A DNA stretch of 64,000 bases from Holtermanniella nyarrowii (Eukaryota > Basidiomycota > Tremellomycetes > Holtermanniales), in contig BCIT01000007.1 in NCBI GenBank assembly GCA_001600035.1, forward strand, positions 186,001-250,000, given 5' to 3'. Within the stretch, counting starts at the first letter, position 1; every line of letters begins with the position of its first letter. Below, piece by piece: positions 46,319 to 56,400 of the stretch. The notes below the pieces were generated by a model. That model did not search any database, was not told the origin of the DNA, and saw only the letters and a program-made list of their open reading frames with translations. The position numbers were made by a program, and so were the translations under genes.

Positions 46319-46530
46319 TGCCACTGACGTCTCAGAGCCACTAGACACCGCATGCAAAGGCTGATCGAACTCTTCAGTCTTGATCGATTGACCCATCTCT
46401 CCCGTTCTCCTCAGGTCGTCTCCCGTCATTTTTCTCCAAATAGCATTGACTAATTTAAAAAGGTAGGATCATCAAGGCTCTGAACAACTAGGCACCGCGT
46501 ACGGAGCCTCGCCGAGCTTACCTTCCCTCT
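46319..46530 (-). repeat. Two degraded LINE 3'-end fragments
   Basis: Two partial copies of the unit seen again at 46619, 47170, 47340, 47455 and 47655 (core CTAGACACCGCATGCGAAGC), near 46340-46375 and 46475-46525. Diverged and without an intact tail between them. Confidence 0.55.
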
Positions 46531-46544
46531 TGTCTCTGTGATCT

Positions 46545-46942
46545 TATCTCTTCATTTGATTTGGTGTGATTTGATCTGATTGATTTGATTTGATTTGATT
46601 TGATTTGATTTATAAATCGTAATGCCACCAAAGGCTCGAAACGTCTAGACACCGCATGCGAAGCCTCGTCGAACTCTCTTACCCTCATGCATCGATTCAC
46701 TCATCTCTGTGTCCTCTTCATGTCCTCTCCGTCACCACTCTCTCTCTCTCGCTTACTCATCTCGTGCTCTCATCTTCTCAAGCAGCTCGACCTGATGTCA
46801 GCTCTCGGTCTCACCATGGGTTCAGTCTCTGGTACTTCCCATAAATCATTCCGGCAAGCAAGATCGCCGCCTCGTGAGCCTTGTCTGCGTCAATCTCGTC
46901 AAGCTCTGGAGGGAGCTCTGGTGTGTGTCCAAGCCAGTGCTC
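46545..46942 (-). mobile_element. LINE (non-LTR) 3' fragment A, 5'-truncated
   Basis: Read on the minus strand: the C-terminal coding end matching copy B (46854-46940 equals 47874-47958 almost exactly), then a 3' UTR. It closes in a short tandem tail, TTTGAT units on the plus strand at 46551-46612. The match stops abruptly at about 46942, so the rest of the element is missing, the usual 5' truncation of target-primed reverse transcription. The stop codon position differs from copy B. The truncated 5' end faces a tRNA-Ile gene 64 bp away. Confidence 0.75.
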
Positions 46943-47005
46943 TCTCGAAAGACTAAACAATCCCGTTTTGATATTGGCACATTTTGATGCTGTACTTTTT
47001 CATGT

Positions 47006-47083
47006 GGTCCCTTGGCTCAGTTGGTTAGAGCGTGGTGCTAATAGGAAACGCCAAGGTCAACAGTTCGATCCTGTTAGGGATCA
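47006..47083 (+). tRNA. tRNA-Ile (anticodon AAT), 4-nt intron-like insert
   Basis: Cloverleaf: acceptor GGTCCCT/AGGGATC, D stem GCTC/GAGC, anticodon stem TGGTG/CGCCA, T arm AACAG-TTCGATC-CTGTT. The anticodon loop is 11 nt (CTAATAGGAAA), i.e. the expected loop with GGAA inserted after the anticodon's 3' base. This is the place where nuclear tRNA introns lie, although 4 nt is too short for normal splicing. A TTTTT Pol III terminator follows at 47087-47091. The acceptor and T stems differ from the other two tRNA-Ile genes here. Confidence 0.75.
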
Positions 47084-47164
47084 TTGTTTTTGTTTCGCCT
47101 CAGGTTGTTTATCCCCCGAAAGACTAACGTATACCCTTTTGCCAGTAAGCTATCACTTGTTATG

Positions 47165-47524
47165 GTTTTTGATATTTGAAAGGTAATGCCACTCACGGCT
47201 CCGAACCAGTAGACACTGCATACGAAGCTCGGTCCAAACTCCTATCATATCCTCATGTTTTGATTGACTCATTTCAGCATTCTCCTCCAATCCACTCCCG
47301 TCACTTCTCTCCCTTCTCTCCCAGTTCAATTCATATGATAGGTAGTCCAATCACATGTCAAGGCTCAGGCCTCAGAATAACTGCAAACCCGCATGCGAAG
47401 CTACGTCGAACTCCCCTATGTCAAGAATTTGATTTGATTTGATTCATTTGATAGGTAATACCACTTAAGGCTCAGAACAACTAGACACCGCATGCGAAGC
47501 CTCGTCGAACTCTCCTACCCTCAC
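47165..47524 (-). mobile_element. Tandem set of LINE 3'-end fragments before the gap
   Basis: Three successive copies of the 3' unit (cores near 47195-47245, 47372-47415 and 47470-47524), separated by TTTGAT-type tails (about 47428-47452). Each keeps only the last part of the 3' UTR. The third runs into the N gap. Confidence 0.65.
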
Positions 47525-47624
47525 NNNNNNNNNNNNNNNNNNNNNNNNNNNNNNNNNNNNNNNNNNNNNNNNNNNNNNNNNNNNNNNNNNNNNNNNNNNN
47601 NNNNNNNNNNNNNNNNNNNNNNNN
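47525..47624. other. Assembly gap (100 N)
   Basis: Exactly 100 N, a conventional placeholder. The about 85-95 bases before and after it are the same LINE 3' unit, including the tail, so the gap sits in a collapsed tandem or nested repeat of unknown true length. Confidence 0.95.
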
Positions 47625-48480
47625 TGATTTGATTTGATTCATTTGATAGGTAATACCACTTAAGGCTCAGAACAACTAGACACCGCATGCGAAGCCTCGT
47701 CGAACTCTCCTACCCTCACGTATCGATTCACTCATCTCTCTGTCCTCTTCATGTCCTGTCCCAACTCCACTCTCTCTCGTTTACTCTCTCGTCCATTCAA
47801 GCAGCTCGACCTGGTGTCAGCTCTCGGTCTCGCCATGGGTTCAGTCTCTGGTTACTTCCCATAAATCCTTCCGGCAAGCAAGATCGCCGCCTCGTGAGCC
47901 TTGTCTGCGTCAATCTCGTCAAGCTCTGGAGGGAGCTCTGGTGTGTGTCCAAGCCAGTAACGATTGAGCGTCAGATTGCCTTGATACTGCTCGCTGAGCA
48001 GCACCTCGGTCATGAAGGCTCTCCAGACCAGTCGTCGTCGGTCGTTTTCAGGTGATGCGATGAGCTTGCTGTGGCGTTTAAGAGCAGACTGAAGCGCCTG
48101 CTCCTTGTCGTGCTGGTAAGCTGGGCACTGAGTGAAGACGTGATGAGCGTCTTGTACTGGATGCCCGCACTGGGCGCATGCGGCAGACTCGTCAGAGTTG
48201 ATGATGTTGCGTAGATAGCCGAAGCGAATGTTGCNGGATCTCGCGAGCAGCTGAGTCTTGGTGGTGAAGGATGATGTAGACCANACGTAGTAGTACTTCG
48301 GCACGGGCGCCGGAACCCCACGATTGTCGGTCAGCCTCGTAGCTAGCTTGTCCGTCTGTCTATTCAGCATCAGACCTTCCAAAGCGGTACTTAGCGGCTT
48401 TCCAGTTGTCTGGGTTGTAGCCGTCTGCGTCATAGACGGTGTCAAAAATACGCTGTGAAACTTGTCTTCTGAACATAGTT
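47625..48480 (-). mobile_element. LINE (non-LTR) 3' fragment B with RT C-terminal domain
   Basis: The longest piece: tail and 3' UTR at 47625-47851, then a coding end on the minus strand (47852-48445, about 197 codons, two undetermined bases). It encodes a zinc-knuckle motif C-x2-C-G-H-x-V-x3-H-H-x4-C-P-A-Y, the hallmark of the C-terminal end of LINE reverse transcriptases, then RRRLVWRAFMTEVLL and the final GRIYGK. The endonuclease and catalytic RT parts are absent, so it is 5'-truncated near 48470, about 35 bp from a tRNA-Ile gene. I cannot assign the clade. Confidence 0.8.
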
Positions 48481-48499
48481 TTTATCATTCTAACTTGTT

Positions 48500-48725
48500 A
48501 CACAGGACGATTAGCTCAGTTGGTTAGAGCGTGGTGCTAATATGCGCAGTAACAGGATTCGATTCTGTTCTGAGCTAACGCCAAGGTCAGCGGTTCGACC
48601 CCGCTATTGTTCAGTTTTTGCGGTTTTCAGGTTAACGGCTGCATACAACGATTACCTTTTTGCTCTTGTATCATAATACTGGCGACCTGTCCGCACCTGC
48701 TCATCGTACTTTGAACTCCGTAGGG
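48500..48725. repeat. Left arm of an inverted duplication
   Basis: Matches 49240-49476 in reverse orientation: tRNA-Ile with intron, then a downstream segment containing GGCTGCATACAACGAT, CCTTTTTG and GTCCGCACCTGCTCAT. tRNA parts are identical; the outer part has scattered differences. Confidence 0.8.
48505..48613 (+). tRNA. tRNA-Ile (AAT) with 35-nt intron
   Basis: Acceptor GGACGAT/ATTGTTC (with G-T pairs), D stem GCTC/GAGC, anticodon stem TGGTG/CGCCA, anticodon loop CTAATA-[intron]-A, T arm AGCGG-TTCGACC-CCGCT, and a TTTTT terminator at 48615-48619. The intron (48543-48577) lies at the canonical place after the base 3' of the anticodon. It contains a hairpin (AACAG/CTGTT) and ends with CTGAGCTA, the exact reverse complement of TAGCTCAG in this tRNA's D arm. 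Confidence 0.88.
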
Positions 48726-49239
48726 AGCTTCCACAAGTTCCTGCCGTTCGAGACAGGATGTATAAGTAACGAGACTCTGTTGATCGAGTAGGCTAAGCGA
48801 GCTATTCTGTCGTATGCAAAGAGCATCGCAGTGATCACGCTCTGTTTGAACTGTTACTGAGGCCCAAACTTTAAGGAACGAGGGTGACGGATGTAGCAAT
48901 GCGAGTTCTCGGCCACGCAACTATGGCGCTGAGATATGTCTAGGATCTGAGAATGTTTCCAATATCCAGACAGAGGACTTCAAACGGGTAGAGGCGCAGC
49001 AGCGCGATTCCATCAATCGACCCAAGATTTTCAAAAGCGCAAAATGAATAAGCAAGGGTGGCGATAAATACGTTTAAAGGCTTTATCCCTGGAAGATCCT
49101 AAACTGACACAAGTTAAGTCCATCGGTACTGTAACACAAAGAATCGAGTGTAAAGTGCATGAACGCATAGACCCACAGTTTAAATATACGCAGAAACACA
49201 AGTCAGACGTGGATGGAAAACCTACGATCACCCGTCAGT
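48726..49239. other. Spacer between the inverted arms
   Basis: About 510 bp with no gene or repeat that I recognise. A loop of this size between about 230-bp arms could form a cruciform. Confidence 0.4.
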
Positions 49240-49476
49240 GAATCCCTTTGGAGGGACTCAAAGTGGTATGAGCAGGTGCGGACGGGCCGTCGGTATGACA
49301 CTTTTGTCCAACAAAAAGGTGATCGTTGTATGCAGCCGTTTAACGTTGAAAACCGCAAAAAGTGAACAATAGCGGGGTCGAACCGCTGACCTTGGCGTTA
49401 GCTCAGAACAGAATCGAATCCTGTTACTGCGCATATTAGCACCACGCTCTAACCAACTGAGCTAATCGTCCTGTGT
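49240..49476. repeat. Right arm of the inverted duplication
   Basis: Reverse-complement copy of 48500-48725, containing the minus-strand tRNA-Ile. Confidence 0.8.
49363..49471 (-). tRNA. tRNA-Ile (AAT) with 35-nt intron, inverted copy
   Basis: Same mature and intron sequence as 48505-48613, on the other strand. It has a T run on the minus strand directly after the 3' end (plus-strand AAAAA at 49357-49361). Confidence 0.85.
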
Positions 49477-49504
49477 GATAACTAAACATATGTAAAATCA
49501 TAAT

Positions 49505-49625
49505 CAAAATATGAAAATCACAGCGTATTTTTGACAATGGGGAGTTCGATGTGGCTCCGCATACGGTGTGTAGTTGTTCTGGGCATAGTAGCGTTATTCA
49601 TCCAATGAATCAAATGCTATCAAGC
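49505..49625 (+). mobile_element. LINE fragment C, internally deleted
   Basis: Plus-strand remnant. It has CACAGCGTATTTTTGAC (also at the 5' end of copy B's coding piece), joined directly to the 3' unit (GGAGTTCGATG-GGCTCCGCATAC, TAGTTGTTCTG) and a trace of the tail (GAATCAAATG). The coding body is missing. Its 5' end lies about 40 bp from the third tRNA-Ile, matching the layout at copy B. Confidence 0.55.
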
Positions 49626-50151
49626 TGTCACAACTCTCAGTTTCAAGTCTAAAGAGAAGACGTCCGCAGCGGCAGACGACTGAAAGACGGTGTCAGTGAG
49701 GATTCACCAGGTCTCAAATGTTATGTCTTGTGAGGATCAGGTGTGGAGGGTAGAACATTTCAAATATATCACTTGCCCGAAGAACCTGGCCGGTCGAGAC
49801 AATCTATTCGAGGTTTACTCGACTGAAGTAGCTTCATCGTGGTCGGACCTAGTCGGACCCGTCGGACGCCTATCGATGACTGATAGCCTGAGACGTGGGC
49901 CAATTCTTCAAATTCAACCCCATCATTCGATGATGGCATCTTCTGGGTCGCGCTATTCGCGCTGCTTCAGTGCTCGCGGCTGGTGTTCTGATGTTTCAGC
50001 CCTCAACAAGTTTGGCCTCTGCGACTCTCCAATCGATGCAGCATCCCAAGTTCCGCGATTGATAGCTGCAAGACGTTTGCGACTCGTGCAAAAACGTTGC
50101 AAAAATGATGCCAGCGTTGAGATCTTCAATGCGGATTGCGGACCGTGCCGC

Positions 50152-50190
50152 ATTAGAACAAAAGTCAAGGAATCTCGGATGCATTTAGTA
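50152..50190 (+). repeat. Second copy of the short dispersed repeat
   Basis: Matches 20064-20104 in the opposite orientation, sharing ACAAAAGTCAAGGA and CGGATG. Confidence 0.45.
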
Positions 50191-50273
50191 AACCACATTG
50201 CCACTTTGCGGCTCACTTGCTTGGTGTTCTAGCAATCATCTCGCGACTTCCTCATGAGAAATCGCGTCCATAG

Positions 50274-50279
50274 ACGCGT
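50274..50279. promoter_or_regulatory. ACGCGT box upstream of DNA ligase I
   Basis: ACGCGT, the MluI cell-cycle box bound by MBF-type factors in fungi, lies 45 bp upstream of the ligase ATG. DNA ligase genes are known targets of this control in yeasts. Binding here is inference. Confidence 0.45.
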
Positions 50280-50324
50280 ACGGTGCAGCAGCTTATCTCA
50301 AAGTCTCAAGGTTTCAAACTCAAG

Positions 50325-53300
50325 ATGTCATGTAAGTTCCCTAGTATAAATCTCAACAGGCTCACTCCTCGTAGCAGTAGAGCCAGACTCGCCATTCCGG
50401 CTTAAGAAGACTAGCAAGATCAAGCGTCTAGTCGAGTCGTCTGATGAGGAAACTGAAGCTTCATCTTCAAAGCCTGTTGGTGCGTCTTCACTTCCTCAGC
50501 ATCACAACGAGATCTAACAAGCTCAGAAGCCAGGCAGCCGCCCACGAAGAAGCCCAAGATCGGAACGAAAGGTGACGCTAATAAGGAAACTGTAAAGATC
50601 GCATCCATCTTCGCCAAGCCAGCTCCAAAGACCAAACCTCCAGTTAAAAATGAAGCAGCTGCCGAGTCGAGTCGCTCTGGTGCCGGCAAGACGACAACAA
50701 CGAACGGCAAAGCTGGACCCCAGGTCAAGGCAGATGATGAGGACGACGAGCACGCGAAGGCTTCCGGAGAAGACGATGAACAGGAGGGAGAAGAGGAGTT
50801 GGATGATGAGGAAGAGGAGGAACAAGAAGGTCAAGCGGCCGTCAAACTGTTCGTCGAGCTGTAGGCCACGGACGCTGGCTAACACTCGCAGGGCCGCCAT
50901 CTTCACAAAGAACAAAAGATCTGCTGATGATGTTACTACAAACTGGAAGGAGGGCGAGCCGTGAGTCGCAGCATGTGATACAACCAGTAGTACTAACATA
51001 TCAGTCTGCCATACGCTGCTCTCGTTGCTACGTTCGAAAAGATCGAAGCAACCACCAAGCGTCTCGAGATCCTACACATTCTCACGCAGTTCCTCTTGAA
51101 AGTCGCTCAACGCGATGCGGCTGCAGACTCGAAATCGGGCTTTCTGCTCAAGACAGTCTACCTCTGTATCAATAGGGTCAGTGCAATGGAGGAGGTCCTC
51201 GAATGCTGACGTCCGACCAGCTCTGCCCTGACTACGCCGGTCTTGAGCTCGGTATTGGAGAGTCTCTTCTCGTCAAGGCCATTGCCGAATCGACAGGTCG
51301 TGCACCTACCAAGATTAAGGAGAGTTTGAAGAAGGAGGGAGATCTCGGAAAGGTCGCCATGGTGCGTATTGCATCGGCAACCAAGAAGATTCGAGCTGAT
51401 CGAACAGCTGTCGCGCAACACGCAGCCAACAATGTTCAAGCCAAAGCCATTGACCGTACCATACGTTTTTGATTGCTTGACAGATATTGCCAAATGCACA
51501 GGCAACGCTGTGAGTTTCACATCTGGTCATCTTGTGGCTGACGACTCCTCAGTCACAAACGAAGAAAGTTGGGATCATCAAAAAGCTCCTCGCAGCTTGC
51601 CAAGGCAATGAAGCCAAGTTCATCATCAGGAGTTTGGAAGGCAAGTTGAGGATCGGGCTCGCGGAGAAGACGCTTGTTGTGGCGTTGGCCCACGCGATCG
51701 TTCTGAAGGAAATTGGTGCGTCAATGTTGCAAGTCATGTATGAGCTGATCGTTAGCTGCCGGCAAACCTCTTGCGGCAGATGCATTGACCAAGCGCTTGG
51801 AGGCAGGAGCCGAGGTTGTCAAGGCCGTCTTCAGGTTCGTCAACGGGGATTCCGATCAGCGACTGATGAAGGCTCAGCGAGCTGCCGAATTATGACCTTG
51901 TGGTGCCAGCATTGATGAAAGAGGGCATCGACGACCTCAAATGCATATGCAAGCTGACTCCCGGTGCGCCTCATATATAGTCACTACTCAAGCTAATGTG
52001 GCAGGCGTACCGCTTAAGCCGATGCTGGCCAAGCCAACCAAGGCCATTGGCGAGGTACTGGACCGCTTTGAAAACAAGGAGTTCACTTGTGAATACAAGT
52101 ATGATGGTGAACGTGCTCAGGTAAGTGGGGTTCGCCTCAAGATGAAACAGGACTCACGCGACAGGTGCATCTTCTGGACGATAGGACGGTCGCCGTCTTC
52201 AGCAGAAATTCCGAAAACATGAGTGCCAAGTACCCCGATCTTGTCGAGCAGGTGCCGAGGGTATGTTGCCGTTTTGATCTCATAGTCACTGACGAAGTAC
52301 AGTGCATCAAACCATCAGTCAAGTCCTTTGTCATCGACAGCGAAGCCGTCGCATACGACCTCGAGACCAAGAAGCTCTTGCCGTTCCAAGATCTCAGTCG
52401 CCGCAAGCGCAAGGACGTCCGTACAGAAGACATCACTGTCCGTGTGCATCTTTTTGCATTTGATCTGCTGTACCTCAACGGAGAGGTATGTCTTTTCACG
52501 CCGTGACGCAGCAGCTGACGACACAAGAGCTTACTTAATCTCGAATTGGCTGAGCGCCGTGCTCTGATGTATGAACACTTTCAGCCTGTCGAGGGAGAAT
52601 TCAACTTTGCAACTAGCTCCGACGGAACGACGGTCGATGAGATCCAAGCTTTCCTCGAGCTCAGTATCAAGGACGGTTGTGAGGGCCTGATGGTCAAGAT
52701 GCTCAAGACACCTGCATCGACATACGAACCAAGTCGCAGAAGTCAGAACTGGCTCAAGGTGCGTTTGCCAGTGAGCTGGATATGCTGACTGTTTGCAGAT
52801 CAAGAAGGACTACTTGTCTGGTGTTGGAGACTCTCTTGACTTGGTGGTCGTCGGAGGCTATCACGGCAAGGGCAAGCGTACCAGCGTCTATGGCGCGTTC
52901 CTCCTGGCGTGCTATGATCAAGATACTGAGAACTACCAAACCATCTGCAAGATCGGGACTGGTTTCTCAGAGGAGCGACTCGAGGAATTCTTCAAGATGC
53001 TGCATCCTCTGGAGCTCACCTCTCCTCGCGGCGACATCCAGACCGGTAGCGCCAAGCCAGACGTTTGGTTCGAGCCGAAGGTCGTGTGGGAGGTCTTGAC
53101 TGCCGATCTTAGTATCAGTCCTGTTTACGCGGCCGCTCAAGGCTTGGTGCGTGTTGTAGGGTGGAAGATTATCTGACGTCGCACAGGTAGACGATAGAGG
53201 CATCTCCCTCCGCTTCCCTCGCTTCATCAAGGTGCGCGACGACAAGGACGCCGACGAGGCAACATCAGCAGAGCAGGTAAGTTACGCATGGTTCATCGAA

Positions 53301-53394
53301 CGGCATTGACATGAAGGTCGCCGAGTTCTACCAGAGGCAAGCTACTGCGGGAGCAAACAAGAAGAAGGGCGGAGCCCAAGAGGATTACTGGTGA
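50325..53394 (+). CDS. CDC9: ATP-dependent DNA ligase I
   Basis: The replicative ligase that seals Okazaki fragments and completes base excision repair. An acidic, basic-patched N-terminus precedes the DNA-binding domain ([20 protein letters not shown] to [14 protein letters not shown]). The active site is KYDGERAQ, where the Lys takes the AMP. Further nucleotidyltransferase motifs are [41 protein letters not shown] and WLKIKKDYL. The OB domain ([20 protein letters not shown]) and [17 protein letters not shown] end in AQEDYW. About 800 residues. The first intron follows MSS (ATGTCAT-GTAAGT), and its acceptor sets the frame into VEPDSPF. Start at 50325. Confidence 0.95.
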
Positions 53395-53474
53395 AAGTCT
53401 GAATGAACAATGACGACGTAACGTGACTTGTGCATGCAAAATGTGTATATGCTTTGTATTGAATTCGATTGCCT

Positions 53475-56400
53475 TCAGGCTGCCTCCTCTTCGTCCCCCG
53501 GTCTTGGTGCATCGTAATCGCGCTCCTCACGGTGGCCCCTGGGGCCAGCGTTTGGCGCATCCGGTCCTCTTCCCCGCCCCTTTCGCAATGCCACCCGCAG
53601 AGCTGCAAAGCGAAACTTGAAAGCTTTTGCTGATCTCTGGGCACCAGCGTCTTCATCTTCGTCAGACTCCTGATCCATGCGACGATAGGGCAGTGGCACT
53701 TCACGCGTGACCTATCATGTCAGTGCTTGCATCAGGTACAGATAAACTCACTCGATACGCATCAGCGTTACCCAGGTGCTCAGTCTCGACACGGACTATG
53801 TGGTCAGTCTCCACAGTCAGCGAGACGATCACTGACAAAAGTTCCACTGCCAACGTCGAAGCATCTCTATCAGGGCAAAGACAAAGCTCCTCACTCGAAC
53901 TTTGACGTGGGACCGAGGAATGTACCTGCATCATCAACCATTGTCGACGGGTGTCATCGCAAACTCACCACAGGAAAATGAAGCGTATAATGACGTTGGT
54001 GACCATGGCAACGTAGTACATCTAAACAAGCCGTTAGCAGACGCCCGCATCTGCAGCAGGTACACACTGATTTGACGGTTGGGTAGCCGAGATCAGGCCG
54101 CAGGAATTTGGAGTCACGTCTGAGCAGAGACCAATCGACTATCAGGTCCTGGGATGTCAGCCACCAGAACCTCGACTTTGACTCACCCATGATGACGTGT
54201 AGACCGCGCTGGAGACGGCGACGATGATCCATACGATGAAGCTCCAATCCTTGTGAAGGCTGCCTCTGGATCGCCAGTTCACAAACAAGCATTGTTGTAA
54301 GATGACGCTGGCGTACTTGCCGGCCTAGAGATGTTAACAACTGGAGAATTGCCAATCACAACACTGACGTTGATCAGGTGAATGCCGAGACCAGAATCAG
54401 AGTAACGCTTCAAACACTGAATTAGACGGCAGAGTGCAGGTAAGCAGAGCAAGAGACCAAAGACCCAGTTGCCGTTGGTTTGACAAGCAGAAAAGGTGTC
54501 TTCGGGCCACTTTTTCGCATCTGCAGAGTCAGCTCATGCGTCGAAGTGAGCGCAGAAACTTGCAGCAGCAGGCGGTGAACCAGATGTTGGAAATGGTGTA
54601 GGTCAGACTGATGGTGTCAGCTTGTCACGAGGGAATCTTACGCAGTCAACTTGCCTGTTGAGTTCATCTGCAAAGAAAAAAGCAATGAACTTCACCGAGT
54701 CAGCGTGTCTGCAAAGGCTAGATGAACGCACCTCTACGCGGCTATAGCCCGGGGTCAGTACTCTCCCAATGACACGCAAAAGCCAATAGCGAGCAGGACG
54801 GTGGAAGAATGGCAATGGATTCAGGAAGAACACAACAACGAAGACGAGGAAGACCGCTGGCCACCTGTGAGGCGTCAGCCGTAGCATACTTGCGACAACA
54901 AACTCACGTTGTAGGCGCGACATTGGCTTCCCCCACTCGATGGAAGGAGAAGAAGAAACAGTAGCTCAGGATCAGGAACAAGAAAGACGGAATCTCCATG
55001 TAGAGTCGGTAATCGAGAGCAGGTCTAGCAATTTCCATGACGAACTGCAAAAGTCAGCATAGCCTGGAAGAGAGCTCGCAAACGAACCTCGTAATTGATC
55101 CTCGCTCGGACCCAAGCGTACAGGTTCAGCTCGAAGAGCATAGCAAAGATCACTGGCAAGAAAAGAGATCCGTAGACCTGAAGCAAACCTTCCCACGCCG
55201 GAATGGCATCGCGAGCCTCTTGGCTGAAGCCTGTTGGTGGTCAGGAACGAGAGCTGTGTCGTGATGCACTCACTCTCAACCAAAGCAAAGACACAGGCAG
55301 GCAAAGCCAAGCCCAAACAAACTCCAGAGCGGAAAGTGCTGTGATGATGCTGCAAAGTCAGCCCAAGCAAAGCAGGTATAATTTCTCTCAACGGACCGAC
55401 TGATCGCGCTGCTGACGCCTGAGACGATCCCGAGCTCTCTTGGAGTCACCATGTTCTGTCTCATCAGTCATGTTCCTCAGTCTGCCGCCTGAACTGACCG
55501 AATCTCAGCGTATACAACTCTTCAATCTCCTTCAACAACCCGTCAATGGTCTTCTCATTTGAGAACGTCTGCTTCATCACACGCTCATTGGTATACAACT
55601 CCATGCAGTGCATCTAGATGCCTCAGCACCTCTCGTCAGTTCACGAGGACGTACCTTTGTCGTCTTCTCAAACTTTTTCAAAGCTTTACGGAATCCAGTG
55701 ACGTTCAGAATCTGTAGTGATCAGCACTGGGGCAGCTGAGAGAGATTTACTCACGCGATAGTTTTTGAAGATCTCCAACTCCCTGTAAAACTCTAGCACG
55801 GCATTCTTGAGCTCCTTGCGATATTTTTGATATCGTTCAGGATCATAGCTCTGCCTATCGCGATCCTTTGCCATTTCCTGCCTCAACGAACGATTATCGT
55901 CCTCGCTCTCACTCTTGTCGTTCCGAGTTCGCTTGGCTTGCGGAGCGGCCCGACCTTTCCCACTACCCTCGCTGTCATCGCCAGCATGCACAAACGGTAA
56001 TCGAAGATGAACATTACTTTGCGCCAAAGTCGCAGCGCCATTGATCAGATGCTTGCCACCAGGCAAGATCCTTCCAACAGCAGTCTCCCATTCAGGAGGC
56101 GGTCCATCAGGATGCAGTTCATGAAAGACTCGACGGTGCTCTCCGAGTTCACGGAGCTGTAGGCGGAGATCTGCGGCTCTTCTTTCGATATCGAGCATTC
56201 GACCTTTGTAGAATGCTTCAACTTTTTCGAGCTCGTGATCAAGCAAGTCGAAAAAGTCTTCTTCGTCGGGCTCGAGGTAGTCGTGTAACTGCTGGATACT
56301 AGTGGGGTAGCGAGCAACGGCCTTTGAGTTGGTATTGGAGCGACCTAGTTGTCAGTCACGCCATAGGAGTGACTCACCTTTGCTCAGAGTTCGTGTGGGA

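Larger units (their letters stand above)
49626..50324. other. Intergenic before DNA ligase, no gene called
   Basis: A 180-codon plus frame (49690-50232) has no motif, contains the dispersed repeat of 20064, and overlaps a minus frame of equal quality. I do not call it. Confidence 0.35.

Noticed and set aside
46551-46612. TTTGAT repeat as a CRISPR-like or telomeric array
   Set aside because: No spacers and not a known telomere unit; it is the short-repeat tail of LINE 3' ends, recurring at each copy.
49690-50232. 180-codon plus frame before DNA ligase
   Set aside because: No motif, an equally long opposite frame overlaps it, and it ends in the dispersed repeat found at 20064.
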